Shown here: positions 1 through 9,231 of the stretch, piece after piece
Numbering within the stretch: the stretch's first letter is position 1
Layout of the letters: each line of letters starts with the position of its first letter
NCBI GenBank assembly: GCA_030429565.1
Contig: JAUIFE010000001.1
Location: 1,240,001-1,304,000 of the forward strand
Length of the DNA stretch: 64,000 nt
Direction of reading: 5' to 3'
Source: Holophagae bacterium
GTDB taxonomy: Bacteria > Acidobacteriota > Holophagae > Acanthopleuribacterales > Acanthopleuribacteraceae
Translations under genes and position numbers: made by a program
Notes under the pieces: model-generated
What the model was told of the DNA's origin: nothing
Seen by the model: the letters and a program-made list of their open reading frames with translations, nothing else
The model's database searches: none

Positions 1-1528
1 ACAGCGAAGCAATGCGACCGCCACTCACGTTCAGCGCCGCGACGCCAATATTGGTTTCCGTGGCCACGAAAGACGCCGACGAAACGCCGCCCAACGATTG
101 ACCGAGGAAGGTAATGCCAAAGGAGGCCGCGTCGGCACCGCCGTCGCTGTTGAAGTCGGTATTGCCGCTGGTAATGACGCGCGTCAAGGTGTAGAGGTTG
201 CTCACCGATTGGCGGATGTTGTCCCGCGAGAGCAACAGGTTGGCGAGGTTCACGAAGTTGGCGCCGGAAGGATCGGCAACGCCGTCCGGTCCGGGGAAAC
301 CGGTCGTGTTGTCGATTAAATCGAGGCCAAAGGTCAAATCGCCGTGCAACCACATATCGATGCCGATCACGCCGACACCGTTCGAACAGGGCCCGTTGGC
401 CAAACCGAACATGTCTTCTTTAGAACGCGTGATCGCGTGTTGGAAAATCATCATCGGCGTGGCGCCTTGGCTGCCAAGCGGCATACAGGCGATAAACGGA
501 ATTGTTACTTCACCGCGCGAAAGCGGCAAGCCGTCGGGACCACCCGGCGCAAAAGGTTCGCTGGTGGGATCGCCAATCCAGCGCGGCGCTTGAAAAGCAC
601 CGATGTAAACGCCACCGATGGCATCGTGCGGCACAAAGCCGGCGCCAATGCTGTTGAAAAAGGCGTCAACCGCTTCACTGCCTTCAATCGCTTGTAAAAC
701 CGTAATTTCCGGCGCGCTGTTTTGAATGCTGCGACGAACCTTGGTCATGGTTTCGAACAACGGCTGCGTGGTAAAGGTGAAAACCAGCGGAATAAAGGAA
801 CGCTGCCGACCGGTCACCGCTTCAGCGGCTTCCCACAGTGGCTGGAACGCTTGGCGCAACGGCTCAACCACGGCGGCATTGGCGTCGGGCAGGCCTTCAA
901 CTTGGGAACGGCCCGCGCTGTCGACCAGCGGGAAGGTGTTGCGCGTCAGCACCGTAATCGCCTGCGCTTCGACGGGGAACCCCTCGTCGTTGTCGCCGAT
1001 CACACCGTCGGTCATAATCACAAGGTGGGCATGTCCTGGCTTCAGCGGACGAATCGGCCGCGCAAAAATGGTGGGGTTACCACTGATGGGATCAACCGCA
1101 ACTTGATAGGTCATAGGGCGCAGCGGATCAACCGCTTGCCCGTTTTGGGCCGCCGCTAAATCGACCAAGTCGACCAGCATCAGCGTTTGGCTGTTGACCG
1201 TTTCGGGCAGGACACCGCCTTCCATGGGGATGATCAGCGGGCCCGAGGTCGAGAAACCGGAGAGCGTGTTAAATTGGGCGACCAGGCCGTCAACGGCGGG
1301 ATCGCCAAGCGAAGGCACCGCATTGCGGCCGGTGGTGGGATCGCGCAGCAAATCGTTGGGAAGCGGAATGCGCGTGGGGTCGCCGCTCGCTGGGTCAAAC
1401 AGCGCAAAAGTGTAATCGGTGAAAATTTGTCGCTCATTGAGTTCAATATCTTCGTCGTCGTTCGAACAACCCCAACCGGCCAGGGCGATCAAAGCAAGCA
1501 AAAGGACCTGCCGCAAGCGCAAGCTCAT
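1..1528 (-). CDS. Secreted lipase/esterase-like protein (VolA/Pla-1 type), 3' end outside window
   Basis: An open frame of 509 codons runs off the left edge, so the C-terminus is missing. The ATG at 1528 follows a GGAG with suitable spacing. Residues 1-21 form a signal peptide (basic start, Leu/Ala core) ending in Trp-Gly-Cys; the cysteine at 21 suggests a lipoprotein, although the lipobox is not canonical. Residues about 40-65 contain FDP...IPLPNDLL, the N-terminal signature of VolA/Pla-1 extracellular lipases. Near residue 478 the motif GQSLGG fits the nucleophile elbow (G-x-S-x-G) of alpha/beta hydrolases, so the enzyme core is at least partly present. Expected role: hydrolysis of lipid or lysophospholipid esters at the cell surface. 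The substrate cannot be read from the sequence. The Asp and His of the triad would lie outside the window. Confidence 0.7.
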   Translation of the reverse strand, partial: MSLRLRQVLLLALIALAGWGCSNDDEDIELNERQIFTDYTFALFDPASGDPTRIPLPNDLLRDPTTGRNAVPSLGDPAVDGLVAQFNTLSGFSTSGPLIIPMEGGVLPETVNSQTLMLVDLVDLAAAQNGQAVDPLRPMTYQVAVDPISGNPTIFARPIRPLKPGHAHLVIMTDGVIGDNDEGFPVEAQAITVLTRNTFPLVDSAGRSQVEGLPDANAAVVEPLRQAFQPLWEAAEAVTGRQRSFIPLVFTFTTQPLFETMTKVRRSIQNSAPEITVLQAIEGSEAVDAFFNSIGAGFVPHDAIGGVYIGAFQAPRWIGDPTSEPFAPGGPDGLPLSRGEVTIPFIACMPLGSQGATPMMIFQHAITRSKEDMFGLANGPCSNGVGVIGIDMWLHGDLTFGLDLIDNTTGFPGPDGVADPSGANFVNLANLLLSRDNIRQSVSNLYTLTRVITSGNTDFNSDGGADAASFGITFLGQSLGGVSSASFVATETNIGVAALNVSGGRIASL

Positions 1529-1909
1529 AGAACACTCCATCAACTTTATCTATTTAAATCTCAATCACCTAAGGGTCTGAATGAGCTTTGATCCAGACCT
1601 AAACCGCGTCCCTTAGCAGACGACCTGTCGGCGCGAAAACCACTGGGGTGAGCCACCGCTCTGGAAAAAGCCAACCGGCACAAACGAGGGTGGTCAACCT
1701 TTCGCATGGTAAACAGTTCAGGTGCGAATATTTCCATTTAGGCGTCACTATAACCTATCGGAATCGGGCCTGACAACCACAGCTTGAACAATTCTCGCCG
1801 CGCCATGCCATCGGGCTCGACCCCTTGGCGCCATTGGCTTTGCCTCAAATCGGGCGCGGTCAAAACGGGGGCAAAAGCGATGGCCCGCAACCCCTGAAAT
1901 AGCAACTGG
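1529..1909. other. Intergenic region between selD and the lipase-like gene
   Basis: No convincing gene. A 55-codon open frame on the minus strand (1905 to 1738, TTG start, directly after selD) has protein-like composition in its second half but no ribosome binding site; it could be a gene remnant. A second 58-codon minus frame (1737 to 1561) looks random. The part nearest 1528 must hold the leader of the lipase-like gene unless that gene is read through from selD. No T-tailed hairpin was found. Confidence 0.5.
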
Positions 1910-2944
1910 TCAGGCCAGACAGCGCACCTGGGGACGATCCGTCACGCGACCGATTTTCGCCGCCGTTAACCCCATTCTTTTTAAATCGCGCATCAAATCG
2001 TCGCCGGCGTCGGCCGCCAAAGCCAACAGCAAACCGCCGCTGGTTTGCGGATCGAACAGCAACGGCGCGTATTGTTCCAGCGTCGCGTCGGCGCGCAAGC
2101 CGTAATCGGCGACGAATTCGCGGTTGGTTCGGGCCGCGCCGGTTTGGGCACCCGCCGCCAGCGCTTCGCCAACCGCGCTGAATTGCGGGATTGCGGCCAC
2201 ATCGACATCAACACCACGCCGCGCGCCCGTCACCATTTCCACCAAGTGACCCAGCAAACCGTAACCGGTCACGTCGGTGGCGGCGTGGATCGGATAAGCC
2301 GCCGCGCATTGGGCCGCCGCGCGGTTGAGTTGTTTCATCGAAGCCAAGGCGTCGGCCATCGCCGTCGCCGGCAAGAGGTCGCGTTTGACCGCCGTCGCCA
2401 GGATGCCGGTACCCAGCGGTTTGGTGAGAATAAGGACATCGTCCACCGCCGCGCCGTCGTTGCGCCAAACGCGTTCGGGATGGACCTGGCCGGTCACGGC
2501 GTAACCGAACTTTATTTCTTCGTCGCCGACGCTGTGACCGCCGACCACCAAACAACCCGCCTCGCGGATTTTGGCCGCGCCGCCCGCCACAATCCGTTGC
2601 AGCAGCACATTATCCAGCGTTTTGTAGGGAAAACACACCAAGGCCAGCGCCGTCAGCGGTTGCCCACCCATGGCGTATACATCCGACAAAGCATTGGCCG
2701 CCGCGATCGCGCCAAAATCCGACGCATCGTCGACAATCGGTGTGAAGAAGTCCACCGTTTGCACCAAGGCACGGTCGTCGTCGAGCCGGTACACGGCCCC
2801 GTCGTCGCGATTCTGGTAGCCAACCAACAACGCCGGGTCGGCGTCGGTCGGCATCGCTTGAAAAAGGTCACCCAAAACCTTGGGCGGAATTTTGGCCGCT
2901 CAACCGGCGGAACGCGCCGCGCGGGTCAGACGATAGTCAACCAT
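1910..2944 (-). CDS. selD: Selenide, water dikinase SelD, a selenoprotein (UGA-encoded Sec)
   Basis: SelD makes selenophosphate from selenide and ATP, the selenium donor for selenocysteine and selenouridine. The frame starts at ATG 2944 behind a perfect AAGGAGGT six bases upstream and reaches 344 residues only if the in-frame TGA at 2902-2900 is read as selenocysteine. Sec15 then lies in the motif Gly-Sec-Ala-Ala-Lys, exactly where the family has Cys17/Lys20 (E. coli numbering), with Lys18 three residues later. A downstream TTG start (2875) would remove this catalytic segment and has no such ribosome site. Further family motifs are DFFTPIVDD (about 66), the NALSDVYAMGG segment, GGHSVGDEEIKFG and the C-terminal FDPQTSGGLL. 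A SECIS-like hairpin follows the TGA. The organism must therefore have SelA, SelB and tRNA-Sec elsewhere; none is in this window. Confidence 0.95.
2869..2902 (-). promoter_or_regulatory. Sec UGA and bacterial SECIS-like hairpin in selD
   Basis: The TGA codon is at 2902-2900. Thirteen bases further the coding strand folds into CCCAA (2884-2880), loop GGTT (2879-2876), TTGGG (2875-2871), extended by one G-U and one C-G pair to 2886/2869. A short stem with a GGU-containing apical loop about 20 bases after the UGA is what SelB recognises in bacterial selenoprotein mRNAs. The fold was found by eye. Confidence 0.75.
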
Positions 2945-2985
2945 GGCCGTACCTCCTTGCAAGCGATGTGGCGGCCGAAAGGGGC

Positions 2986-3087
2986 CTAAATGCCGATGGC
3001 GTAAGCGTAACCCGCCAGAGCGGTCAGCGCCAACACCACCGTCACCGCGCCGATAATCAACATGGTTTCAATACTTTTCAACTTCAT
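2986..3087 (-). CDS. Putative 33-residue single-pass membrane protein upstream of selD
   Basis: A short frame from ATG 3087 to TAG 2986 encodes a basic N-terminus (MKLKS), then about 22 hydrophobic residues rich in Ile, Val, Leu and Ala, then a short tail ending in AIGI. It would be a small inner-membrane protein with the N-terminus inside. It lies 41 bases upstream of selD on the same strand, so the two could share an mRNA. The ribosome binding site is weak (only GAG/GGA-like bases upstream). No family is recognised. The link to selenium metabolism rests only on position. Confidence 0.45.
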   Translation of the reverse strand: MKLKSIETMLIIGAVTVVLALTALAGYAYAIGI

Positions 3088-3198
3088 ACAGTCCAGCTCA
3101 GCCGAATTCGAGAACCGCGTGGCCATTCGTGCCGACCGCTGATCTCAGGGCAAGCCCATGTTACCACTTCCCGGTCCACCATGCCGACAGCGCCGCTG

Positions 3199-6100
3199 TT
3201 ATAACGGCAAACGTACGGTAAATTCGGTAAAGTTGCCTTCCTCGGATTGCACGAACAGTTGGCCGTTATGACCTTGGGTGACGATCTCGTAACTAATCGA
3301 CAGACCCAAACCGGTGCCGTCGCCGGTTGGTTTGGTCGTGTAAAACGGCATGAAAATCTGTTCCATCGCTTCCTTGGGAATGCCGAGCCCATTGTCCCGG
3401 ATAACGATGTCAACCGAATCGGTATGCTGCCGCGTCTCCACCAGCAGGCGTGGTTTAAAGGTCTCACCCAGTTGTGCTTTTTTCTCGCGCAACGCATAAC
3501 AGGAGTTCTCGACCATATTGATGATGACGCGGCTAATGTCGTTCGACATCACTTCAACCTGGCCAACCTGCGGATCGTACAGCCGTTCCAAGTCCACATT
3601 GAGTTGCGGGTAACGCGAAATCACGCCGTGAAAACCGAAGTTCACCGATTCTTCCACCAGCGAGTTCAGTTCCTTAAGTTGCTTCTCGCCGACACCCGTA
3701 CGCGAGTGGTCCAACATGCGCTGGACAATGTCCTCGGCGCGGTGGCCGTGGTGGCTGATGCGCGAGGCGTTTTCTTCCAAATCCAAAACCAAATCATTGA
3801 TGTCGCGCACTGTTTCTTCGTCAAGCTGACCCAGGTGCTGCTTTAAACCTTCTTTGAGTTCTTCCGCCAGCGAAATCGATAACTCGGAGAAGTTGTTAAT
3901 GAAGTTGAGCGGGTTGCGAATTTCGTGGGCAATGCCCGCCGTTAGCGCACCAAGCGAAGCGAGCTTGGCTTGCGTGACCATTTGATTTTGCGCGCGAATA
4001 ATCGCGTCGTTTTTGAGTTGCAGCTCTTGTAACGTGCGTGCCTTGTCGAGCGCCGACAACACGTGGCCGCGCAGACGGAACAACTTGCGCGCATCCATTT
4101 CGTTAAAGGCCTTGTCGTCGTGGTCGTTTTCAAAAATCAGGAAACCCTCTTTTTTGCCGTCGATCACCATCACCAGCGACATACTCGACTTACTCAGCGG
4201 CAGGTCACGCATGCGCTCGGGCACCTCGCGTAACTTGGTGTTACTGGTAATGTAAACGTCGTCGTGGGCGTGGTTTTCCTCACGCACATAACGCTCGTTG
4301 AGTTCGTCAAAGTGCAGCGTCAGCGAGGGTACCTTTTGCGTGTCTTTGCCGGCCCATGCAACCGGGCGATAGTTGTCGCCTTCGCCCTCGCGCAACCAAA
4401 ACTTGGTTCGTTGCGCCTGCGGAAAAATCTGGAAACCCTGGCGCAAAATCGTCGCCAGCAAACTCGGCAAATCCGTTTCCTGGTTAATCACCTGCACAAT
4501 TTGGTCGAGCGTTTGCAGCTCGACGTTGCTCAGCTCCAGCTCACGAGTGCGATCCTTAACCATCAGGTCCAGGTTGCGGTTAATTTCGACCAACTTCTCG
4601 TTGGAGGCGATCAGCTCGCGGTGTAACTCCAACATTTTCAAATGCACGCCAACGCGAGAAATCAATTCTTCTTGTGAAATCGGTTTGGTGAGGAAGTCGT
4701 TGGCGCCGGCATCGAAACCCTCAACCAAATCGCCTACCTGGTTCTTAGCCGTAACCAACAGAATCGGCAATTCGTCGGGCGAATAAACTTCACGGACTTT
4801 TTTACACACCTGGTAACCGGATTGCTCGGGCATCATGATGTCGAGCAACACCAAGTCGGGCGGAATCTCACTAAAAATAATGTCCAAAGCTTCGGCGCCG
4901 GACGAGGCCTTAAAAATTGTAAACTTGCGTTCCAAAACCAGGCGATTCACCAGCACGCGTTGGTTAACAGGGTTGTCATCAACAACCAGGATCTTAAACA
5001 TACCGTCGCCGGTAATTTCAGCCTCAAAATCGCGACTGCGCATCATCGCTTCTTCTTCCAGCAACGCGTCGTAATTGGTCACCTTGGAAACCGTTTCCAA
5101 TCCTGGCAACGTATGCTCGGAAAGCGGAACGGAAGAGATCGGAAACTTAACCGAAAAACAGGAACCTTTGCCCACTTGCGATTCCACCTGAATTTCGCCA
5201 TTCTGCAACTCAATCAACTGCTTGGTAACCGCCAAGCCAAGACCCGTGCCACCAAACTTACGCGACGTCGACCCGTCCCCTTGCTCAAAACTCTGGAAAA
5301 TGCGCTCAAACTGGCCGGCCTCAATCCCAATCCCGGAATCACGCACATCAATCCAAAGAAAATCGCCCTCGACACGCGCACCGACGCGAATGCTACCGCG
5401 CTCGGTGAACTTAATCGCGTTCCCCACTAGGTTGTAGAGAATCTGCTGCAGACGATCGTTGTCGGCTAAAACATAGGGACAATCACTGGCAATTTCATTA
5501 ATTAGCTCAACTTCTTTATCACCAAGCAGGTGCTTGGAAAGGTTCAAAACCATCGAAACCGAAGCGTAAACATCCTGGGAAGTCAGGTTAAGCTCCAACT
5601 GACGCGTGACCATCTTAGAAAAGTCCAAAATATCGTTTACTAGGTTGTTCAAACGAATCCCACTAGAAACAATCATCAACAAGTTATCGCGCTGATCAAA
5701 GGTAAGTTTCCCAGTAACCCCATCCAACATCGACTTCGCCAGGCCTATCATTCCGTTCAACGGCGTGCGCAGCTCGTGCGAAGTATTCGCCAGAATTTCG
5801 TCTTTAATTTTGTCAACCCGCTTCAAGCGATCCGCGACAAGCTTTTCGTTTAGGAGCTCCTGTTCGCGCTTAAGAATTTGCAGTTTATAATTGCGCTCAC
5901 GTCTCTTAATCAAAGCTGAAGCCGAAGACAAAACAAAAACAACATAAAAAGAATACGCCCACCATGTCCGGTAAAAAGGGGGACGGGAAATAATCCGCAA
6001 GACTAATTCATTCCTGGACCACACACCATGATGATTAGTTGCACGAACACGAAGTTGATAGGAACCCGGTGCCAACTCAGTAAAAGTCACCATGCGATTA

Positions 6101-8382
6101 TCATTAACCGGCAACCACTCGTCGGAGTATTTAGACATCTTATATTGATACTTTAGCTTGCTTGGGATATTAAAATCCATCGCTGCAAACTGAAAGGAGA
6201 TAACGGACTGGTGATGATCAAATTCAATTGAGCCATCTAGGTTGATCACTTCATTATTTTTGGAAATTGATTCGTTAAATACCAAAACATCCGTAAGAAC
6301 AACCCTGGGCTCATAATTTGAAACGGCGACTTCTTCTGGACGAAAATAGTTCAACCCAAAATCACCACCAAAATAGAGCACACCTTCTGATGATCGTAAA
6401 CCGACACCAGCAGTAAAGTCCTCTCCTTGTAACCCGTCGCGTGAATCAAACCTCACAAAACTATGCTCAACCGTATTAAACTTCGCAATACCACTTCCAC
6501 TACTCACCCACAGATCATCTTCTTCACCCGGCAAAATATCACAAACATTATTATCTGGCAAACCATTCTTTTCAGTTATATATTCAACCTTTACAACATC
6601 TCTCCCCTCGTCATCAAAAACTAACCGGTTAATTCCACCACCATAAGTACCTACCCAAATCTCGCCCTCCCTCTTTTCACCAAAAGCGACAACAACAGCA
6701 CTACTAATCCCCACACCCTGACCAGGCTCGGAAACTACCGGCAATTGCCTAAAAACTAACTCTTCCGGTTCGGTTTGATAAAAAAGACCTTCGGATAATG
6801 TCCCAACCCAAAGACGCCCTGATTGATCAAGAAATACTCGATATGCAGCGACACGACCACTAGCATCGGTACTGCGAAATCGCTCTAACCCAACTCTTTT
6901 AAAACTATTATCTTCCCCAGATTCTTTGAGAATCAAACCATCACTAGTAGGAATCCATAACCGATGGTTTCGGTCCAACAATAGCCGATTCGCGTAATAA
7001 CTTTTACTTTCAACCAGACCGGTAAACGGCACAGCAGAGAAGGTTTTATCTCCATCATCGTAGTGAACGACCCCCGCACCTGTTGAGCCAATCCAAAGAT
7101 CATTTTGGACGTCTTCAACTACGCTTTGGACTGTAACAAAATCAGGAAGGTTCTTATTTCCGCGCAATGCATTTCTAAAAATCCTCCCTGTTTTAGGATC
7201 CAGTAAATTAATTGAGTTGTTACAACCAATCCACACCATTCCCCTTCGCCCCTCACTTATCGAAGTCACATTGCGATGGGCCAAGCTATTGGGAATATGA
7301 GGATAAGAAGACACCAAATTAAACATTTGGCGCGCCGGAGAATACTTAGAGATTCCGCCACCATAAGTGCCAATCCAGAGCACCCCTGAAGAATCTAGCA
7401 TCAGCGCTCCAACATCGGAATTCGAAAGGCTGTGATCAACAAAGCGATCTGCATGGTAGCTGAGAAACACACCACGACTGCGATCAAAGCGATACAAACC
7501 TTCACTTGAGCCGATCCACAAATCTCCGACACTGTCTTCTTGGAACACTTGAGCAACCAACGATTTTGACACTTCAAAATGCGGAAAGATCTCTACCGCT
7601 TTAGAAAATAGCTTTTTCGAATCCTGATAGATATATAGACCACGGTTGGTACCAATCCACAAGAAACCCGCACTATCTTCATAAAAGGACTTAATTTGGA
7701 GAGATTCAAGGACTTCACTATTGGGCACTAACCCGATATCCCAGCCGGATAATCCCGCCCCCTTCTCCTCAAGGAAATACAGCCCGCGCCTAGTTCCCAG
7801 CCAAATCAAACCATCATTGCGCTGAATCGTTGAAAAAACCAATGGAGAAACACTTTTTTGATCAGAATTGGTTATCCGATCAAACAACTCAAAACGATCC
7901 TGGTCACGATGAAAATAAAACAGCCCTAATGCAGTAGCAACCCATACATTGTTTTCAGAGCTAACCAAGATCGACAAAACCTCTCCCGAAGATTCGTCTA
8001 TATCTAGCGGGTATCGCTTAAATACGCCGGTAGTGGGGTCAAGGCGGTTCACACCACCGGAATAAGTCCCCACCCAAAGACTACCGTCTGAATCCAAAGC
8101 AAGGCGAGTTAAAAAATTATCTGACAAACTATCTGGACTGCCAAACACAGATCGGTGGGATTTGAAAGACACACCGTCATGCAGGTAAAGACCGTTAGAA
8201 GAAGAAATCCAAATCAGCCCGCTAGAATCTTGCACAAAATCATTAGCGTAGGTCGGGCGAAAACCCTCCCTGCCCCCGATCTTTTCAAATAACACTGTTT
8301 GATTTTGGGAAAAGATGTAGCACGGAGACCAATAAAAAATCAGGAAAACCAAGGATAGAAATTTACAATCCGGCTCACGCAT
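3199..8382 (-). CDS. Hybrid two-component sensor: beta-propeller, kinase, receiver, GAF, second kinase
   Basis: A 1727-residue membrane sensor. Residues 1-25 are a signal peptide or anchor. From about 30 to 720 runs a double beta-propeller of 'two-component regulator propeller' repeats (many copies of D-x-x-G-x-(L/I)-W-(I/V)-G-(T/S)). A Y_Y_Y domain (about 730-795) and a transmembrane segment (about 805-825) follow. Inside the cell come HisKA with NTSHELRTPLNG (His near 870), HATPase with N, G1 and G2 boxes, a receiver with acceptor Asp near 1180 (LVLLDIMMP) and Lys in FLTKP, a coiled coil, a GAF-like region (about 1265-1430), and a second HisKA with AGIAHEIRNPL (His near 1485) plus HATPase to the end. 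Propeller hybrids usually end in an AraC-type DNA-binding domain; this one ends in a second kinase, so output must pass to a separate regulator. The propeller part is richer in AT than the kinase part. Ligand unknown; related sensors respond to carbohydrates. Confidence 0.95.
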   Translation of the reverse strand: MREPDCKFLSLVFLIFYWSPCYIFSQNQTVLFEKIGGREGFRPTYANDFVQDSSGLIWISSSNGLYLHDGVSFKSHRSVFGSPDSLSDNFLTRLALDSDGSLWVGTYSGGVNRLDPTTGVFKRYPLDIDESSGEVLSILVSSENNVWVATALGLFYFHRDQDRFELFDRITNSDQKSVSPLVFSTIQRNDGLIWLGTRRGLYFLEEKGAGLSGWDIGLVPNSEVLESLQIKSFYEDSAGFLWIGTNRGLYIYQDSKKLFSKAVEIFPHFEVSKSLVAQVFQEDSVGDLWIGSSEGLYRFDRSRGVFLSYHADRFVDHSLSNSDVGALMLDSSGVLWIGTYGGGISKYSPARQMFNLVSSYPHIPNSLAHRNVTSISEGRRGMVWIGCNNSINLLDPKTGRIFRNALRGNKNLPDFVTVQSVVEDVQNDLWIGSTGAGVVHYDDGDKTFSAVPFTGLVESKSYYANRLLLDRNHRLWIPTSDGLILKESGEDNSFKRVGLERFRSTDASGRVAAYRVFLDQSGRLWVGTLSEGLFYQTEPEELVFRQLPVVSEPGQGVGISSAVVVAFGEKREGEIWVGTYGGGINRLVFDDEGRDVVKVEYITEKNGLPDNNVCDILPGEEDDLWVSSGSGIAKFNTVEHSFVRFDSRDGLQGEDFTAGVGLRSSEGVLYFGGDFGLNYFRPEEVAVSNYEPRVVLTDVLVFNESISKNNEVINLDGSIEFDHHQSVISFQFAAMDFNIPSKLKYQYKMSKYSDEWLPVNDNRMVTFTELAPGSYQLRVRATNHHGVWSRNELVLRIISRPPFYRTWWAYSFYVVFVLSSASALIKRRERNYKLQILKREQELLNEKLVADRLKRVDKIKDEILANTSHELRTPLNGMIGLAKSMLDGVTGKLTFDQRDNLLMIVSSGIRLNNLVNDILDFSKMVTRQLELNLTSQDVYASVSMVLNLSKHLLGDKEVELINEIASDCPYVLADNDRLQQILYNLVGNAIKFTERGSIRVGARVEGDFLWIDVRDSGIGIEAGQFERIFQSFEQGDGSTSRKFGGTGLGLAVTKQLIELQNGEIQVESQVGKGSCFSVKFPISSVPLSEHTLPGLETVSKVTNYDALLEEEAMMRSRDFEAEITGDGMFKILVVDDNPVNQRVLVNRLVLERKFTIFKASSGAEALDIIFSEIPPDLVLLDIMMPEQSGYQVCKKVREVYSPDELPILLVTAKNQVGDLVEGFDAGANDFLTKPISQEELISRVGVHLKMLELHRELIASNEKLVEINRNLDLMVKDRTRELELSNVELQTLDQIVQVINQETDLPSLLATILRQGFQIFPQAQRTKFWLREGEGDNYRPVAWAGKDTQKVPSLTLHFDELNERYVREENHAHDDVYITSNTKLREVPERMRDLPLSKSSMSLVMVIDGKKEGFLIFENDHDDKAFNEMDARKLFRLRGHVLSALDKARTLQELQLKNDAIIRAQNQMVTQAKLASLGALTAGIAHEIRNPLNFINNFSELSISLAEELKEGLKQHLGQLDEETVRDINDLVLDLEENASRISHHGHRAEDIVQRMLDHSRTGVGEKQLKELNSLVEESVNFGFHGVISRYPQLNVDLERLYDPQVGQVEVMSNDISRVIINMVENSCYALREKKAQLGETFKPRLLVETRQHTDSVDIVIRDNGLGIPKEAMEQIFMPFYTTKPTGDGTGLGLSISYEIVTQGHNGQLFVQSEEGNFTEFTVRLPL

Positions 8383-8468
8383 GGCGACAAAGTGTATCTC
8401 TAGAAAAATTTCAGGTCGAGAAAGCTATTTGACTAGAGTACCTTAGAAAGCCCGAATGTCAACAAATA

Positions 8469-8506
8469 AAAGCTCTCCCATGAACAAGCATCAATGGAAG
8501 AGCTTT
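8469..8506 (-). terminator. Hairpin terminator downstream of the gene at 8572-8790
   Basis: AAAGCTCT (8469-8476) pairs with AGAGCTTT (8499-8506), extended inward by CCAT/ATGG with one mismatch. On the minus strand the stem is followed by TTTTATTTGTT, so it would stop transcription of the small minus-strand gene to its right. Confidence 0.65.
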
Positions 8507-8571
8507 CGGTTAAGCACCAAACCAACAAGCGCCCAAAATGCCAGGCAAGTTTGAGCAGCCGCTTTTAAGGA

Positions 8572-8790
8572 TTAAACCTCCTTACCATTCCCGGGCTTAA
8601 CAGGAGGCGCGAAATCTTGCGTGGCTAAAGCTTCGGCTGAAAAGGAAACGGTGTCTTCCGTGTCGAATCGACTGACGGTTTCGGCTTGTTCGCTGCGCGG
8701 CGCAGCTTGGGATGCTCCCTGGATCTGGCCCTGGGGGCTCACCGCATTGGTGTTAAGTACGGGTGAAGATCCTAAAACTTGATCGATCAT
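8572..8790 (-). CDS. Small hypothetical protein (72 aa)
   Basis: No family is recognised. The frame is open further upstream (to 8904), but ATG 8790 has an AAGGAG six bases before it and is the better start. The product is hydrophilic and low in complexity: Gln/Ser/Ala-rich to about residue 40, then DTVSFSAEALA, then a Pro/Gly/Lys tail. There is no signal peptide or membrane segment. The DTV-(S)-x-S-x-EA pattern also occurs in many short proteins linked to flagella or secretion, but this is too weak for a call. It is monocistronic, with its own terminator at 8469-8506. Confidence 0.55.
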   Translation of the reverse strand: MIDQVLGSSPVLNTNAVSPQGQIQGASQAAPRSEQAETVSRFDTEDTVSFSAEALATQDFAPPVKPGNGKEV

Positions 8791-9067
8791 GGCAACTCCT
8801 TGAGGACGAGCGATGTTGTGTGTTCGCAACATGACAGCCGACGACGGCAATAAATAATCATCTGGTGGGTAAACAAAGACCGGGACATCGTGAAATTGTG
8901 CCAAGCTTATTCATGAACGTCAAATGGTTCGGTCTTTATTCCGTCGACGAACGATGCGTTGTGAGCCTTGGAAGCATCGAGTACTCTCCAACTCGGTGGG
9001 CAAGCAATGACACAGATCACGTCTTCAACTCAATCTGTATCAGGTCACGGGCGACGGTGGAACTTGA

Positions 9068-9231
9068 AAGAACCTACCATCAAGTTGTCATCGCCGTATA
9101 GGAGGTATCGACTCAGATACAAGAAAACTTGACACTTTACCAAATCTCACAACTTGGACCGACGGCGAAAAACCCAACAAAACCCTTACAGACCAAGTCG
9201 TTAGCGACCTGCATCCGAGGTCGTTTTTTTT
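9068..9231 (+). ncRNA. Candidate small RNA or orphan 3' end (no family assigned)
   Basis: The plus strand holds a nested fold: TCAAGTT (9080-9086) pairs with AACTTGA (9126-9132) and encloses GTATC/GATAC (9105-9109/9116-9120). It is followed by a textbook terminator at 9205-9231. No coding gene ends here on the plus strand, so a terminator implies a non-coding transcript. The 5' end is unknown and was set arbitrarily just before the first stem. It does not match 6S, tmRNA, RNase P or SRP RNA features that can be recognised by eye. Confidence 0.3.
9205..9231 (+). terminator. Rho-independent terminator
   Basis: Stem CGACCT (9205-9210) / AGGTCG (9218-9223) with a seven-base loop, followed by eight T residues (9224-9231). 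Orientation is plus. No plus-strand gene is recognised upstream. Confidence 0.8.

Noticed and set aside
1561..1737. 58-codon minus-strand open frame starting ATG
   Set aside because: No ribosome site and random-looking composition.
1738..1905. 55-codon minus-strand open frame right after selD, with protein-like sequence at its end
   Set aside because: No ribosome binding site and only a TTG start; no recognisable family. It may be a remnant of a lost gene but cannot be supported as a gene.
2045..2989. 314-codon plus-strand open frame opposite selD
   Set aside because: It is the complement of selD; many long antisense frames in this GC-rich DNA are shadows.
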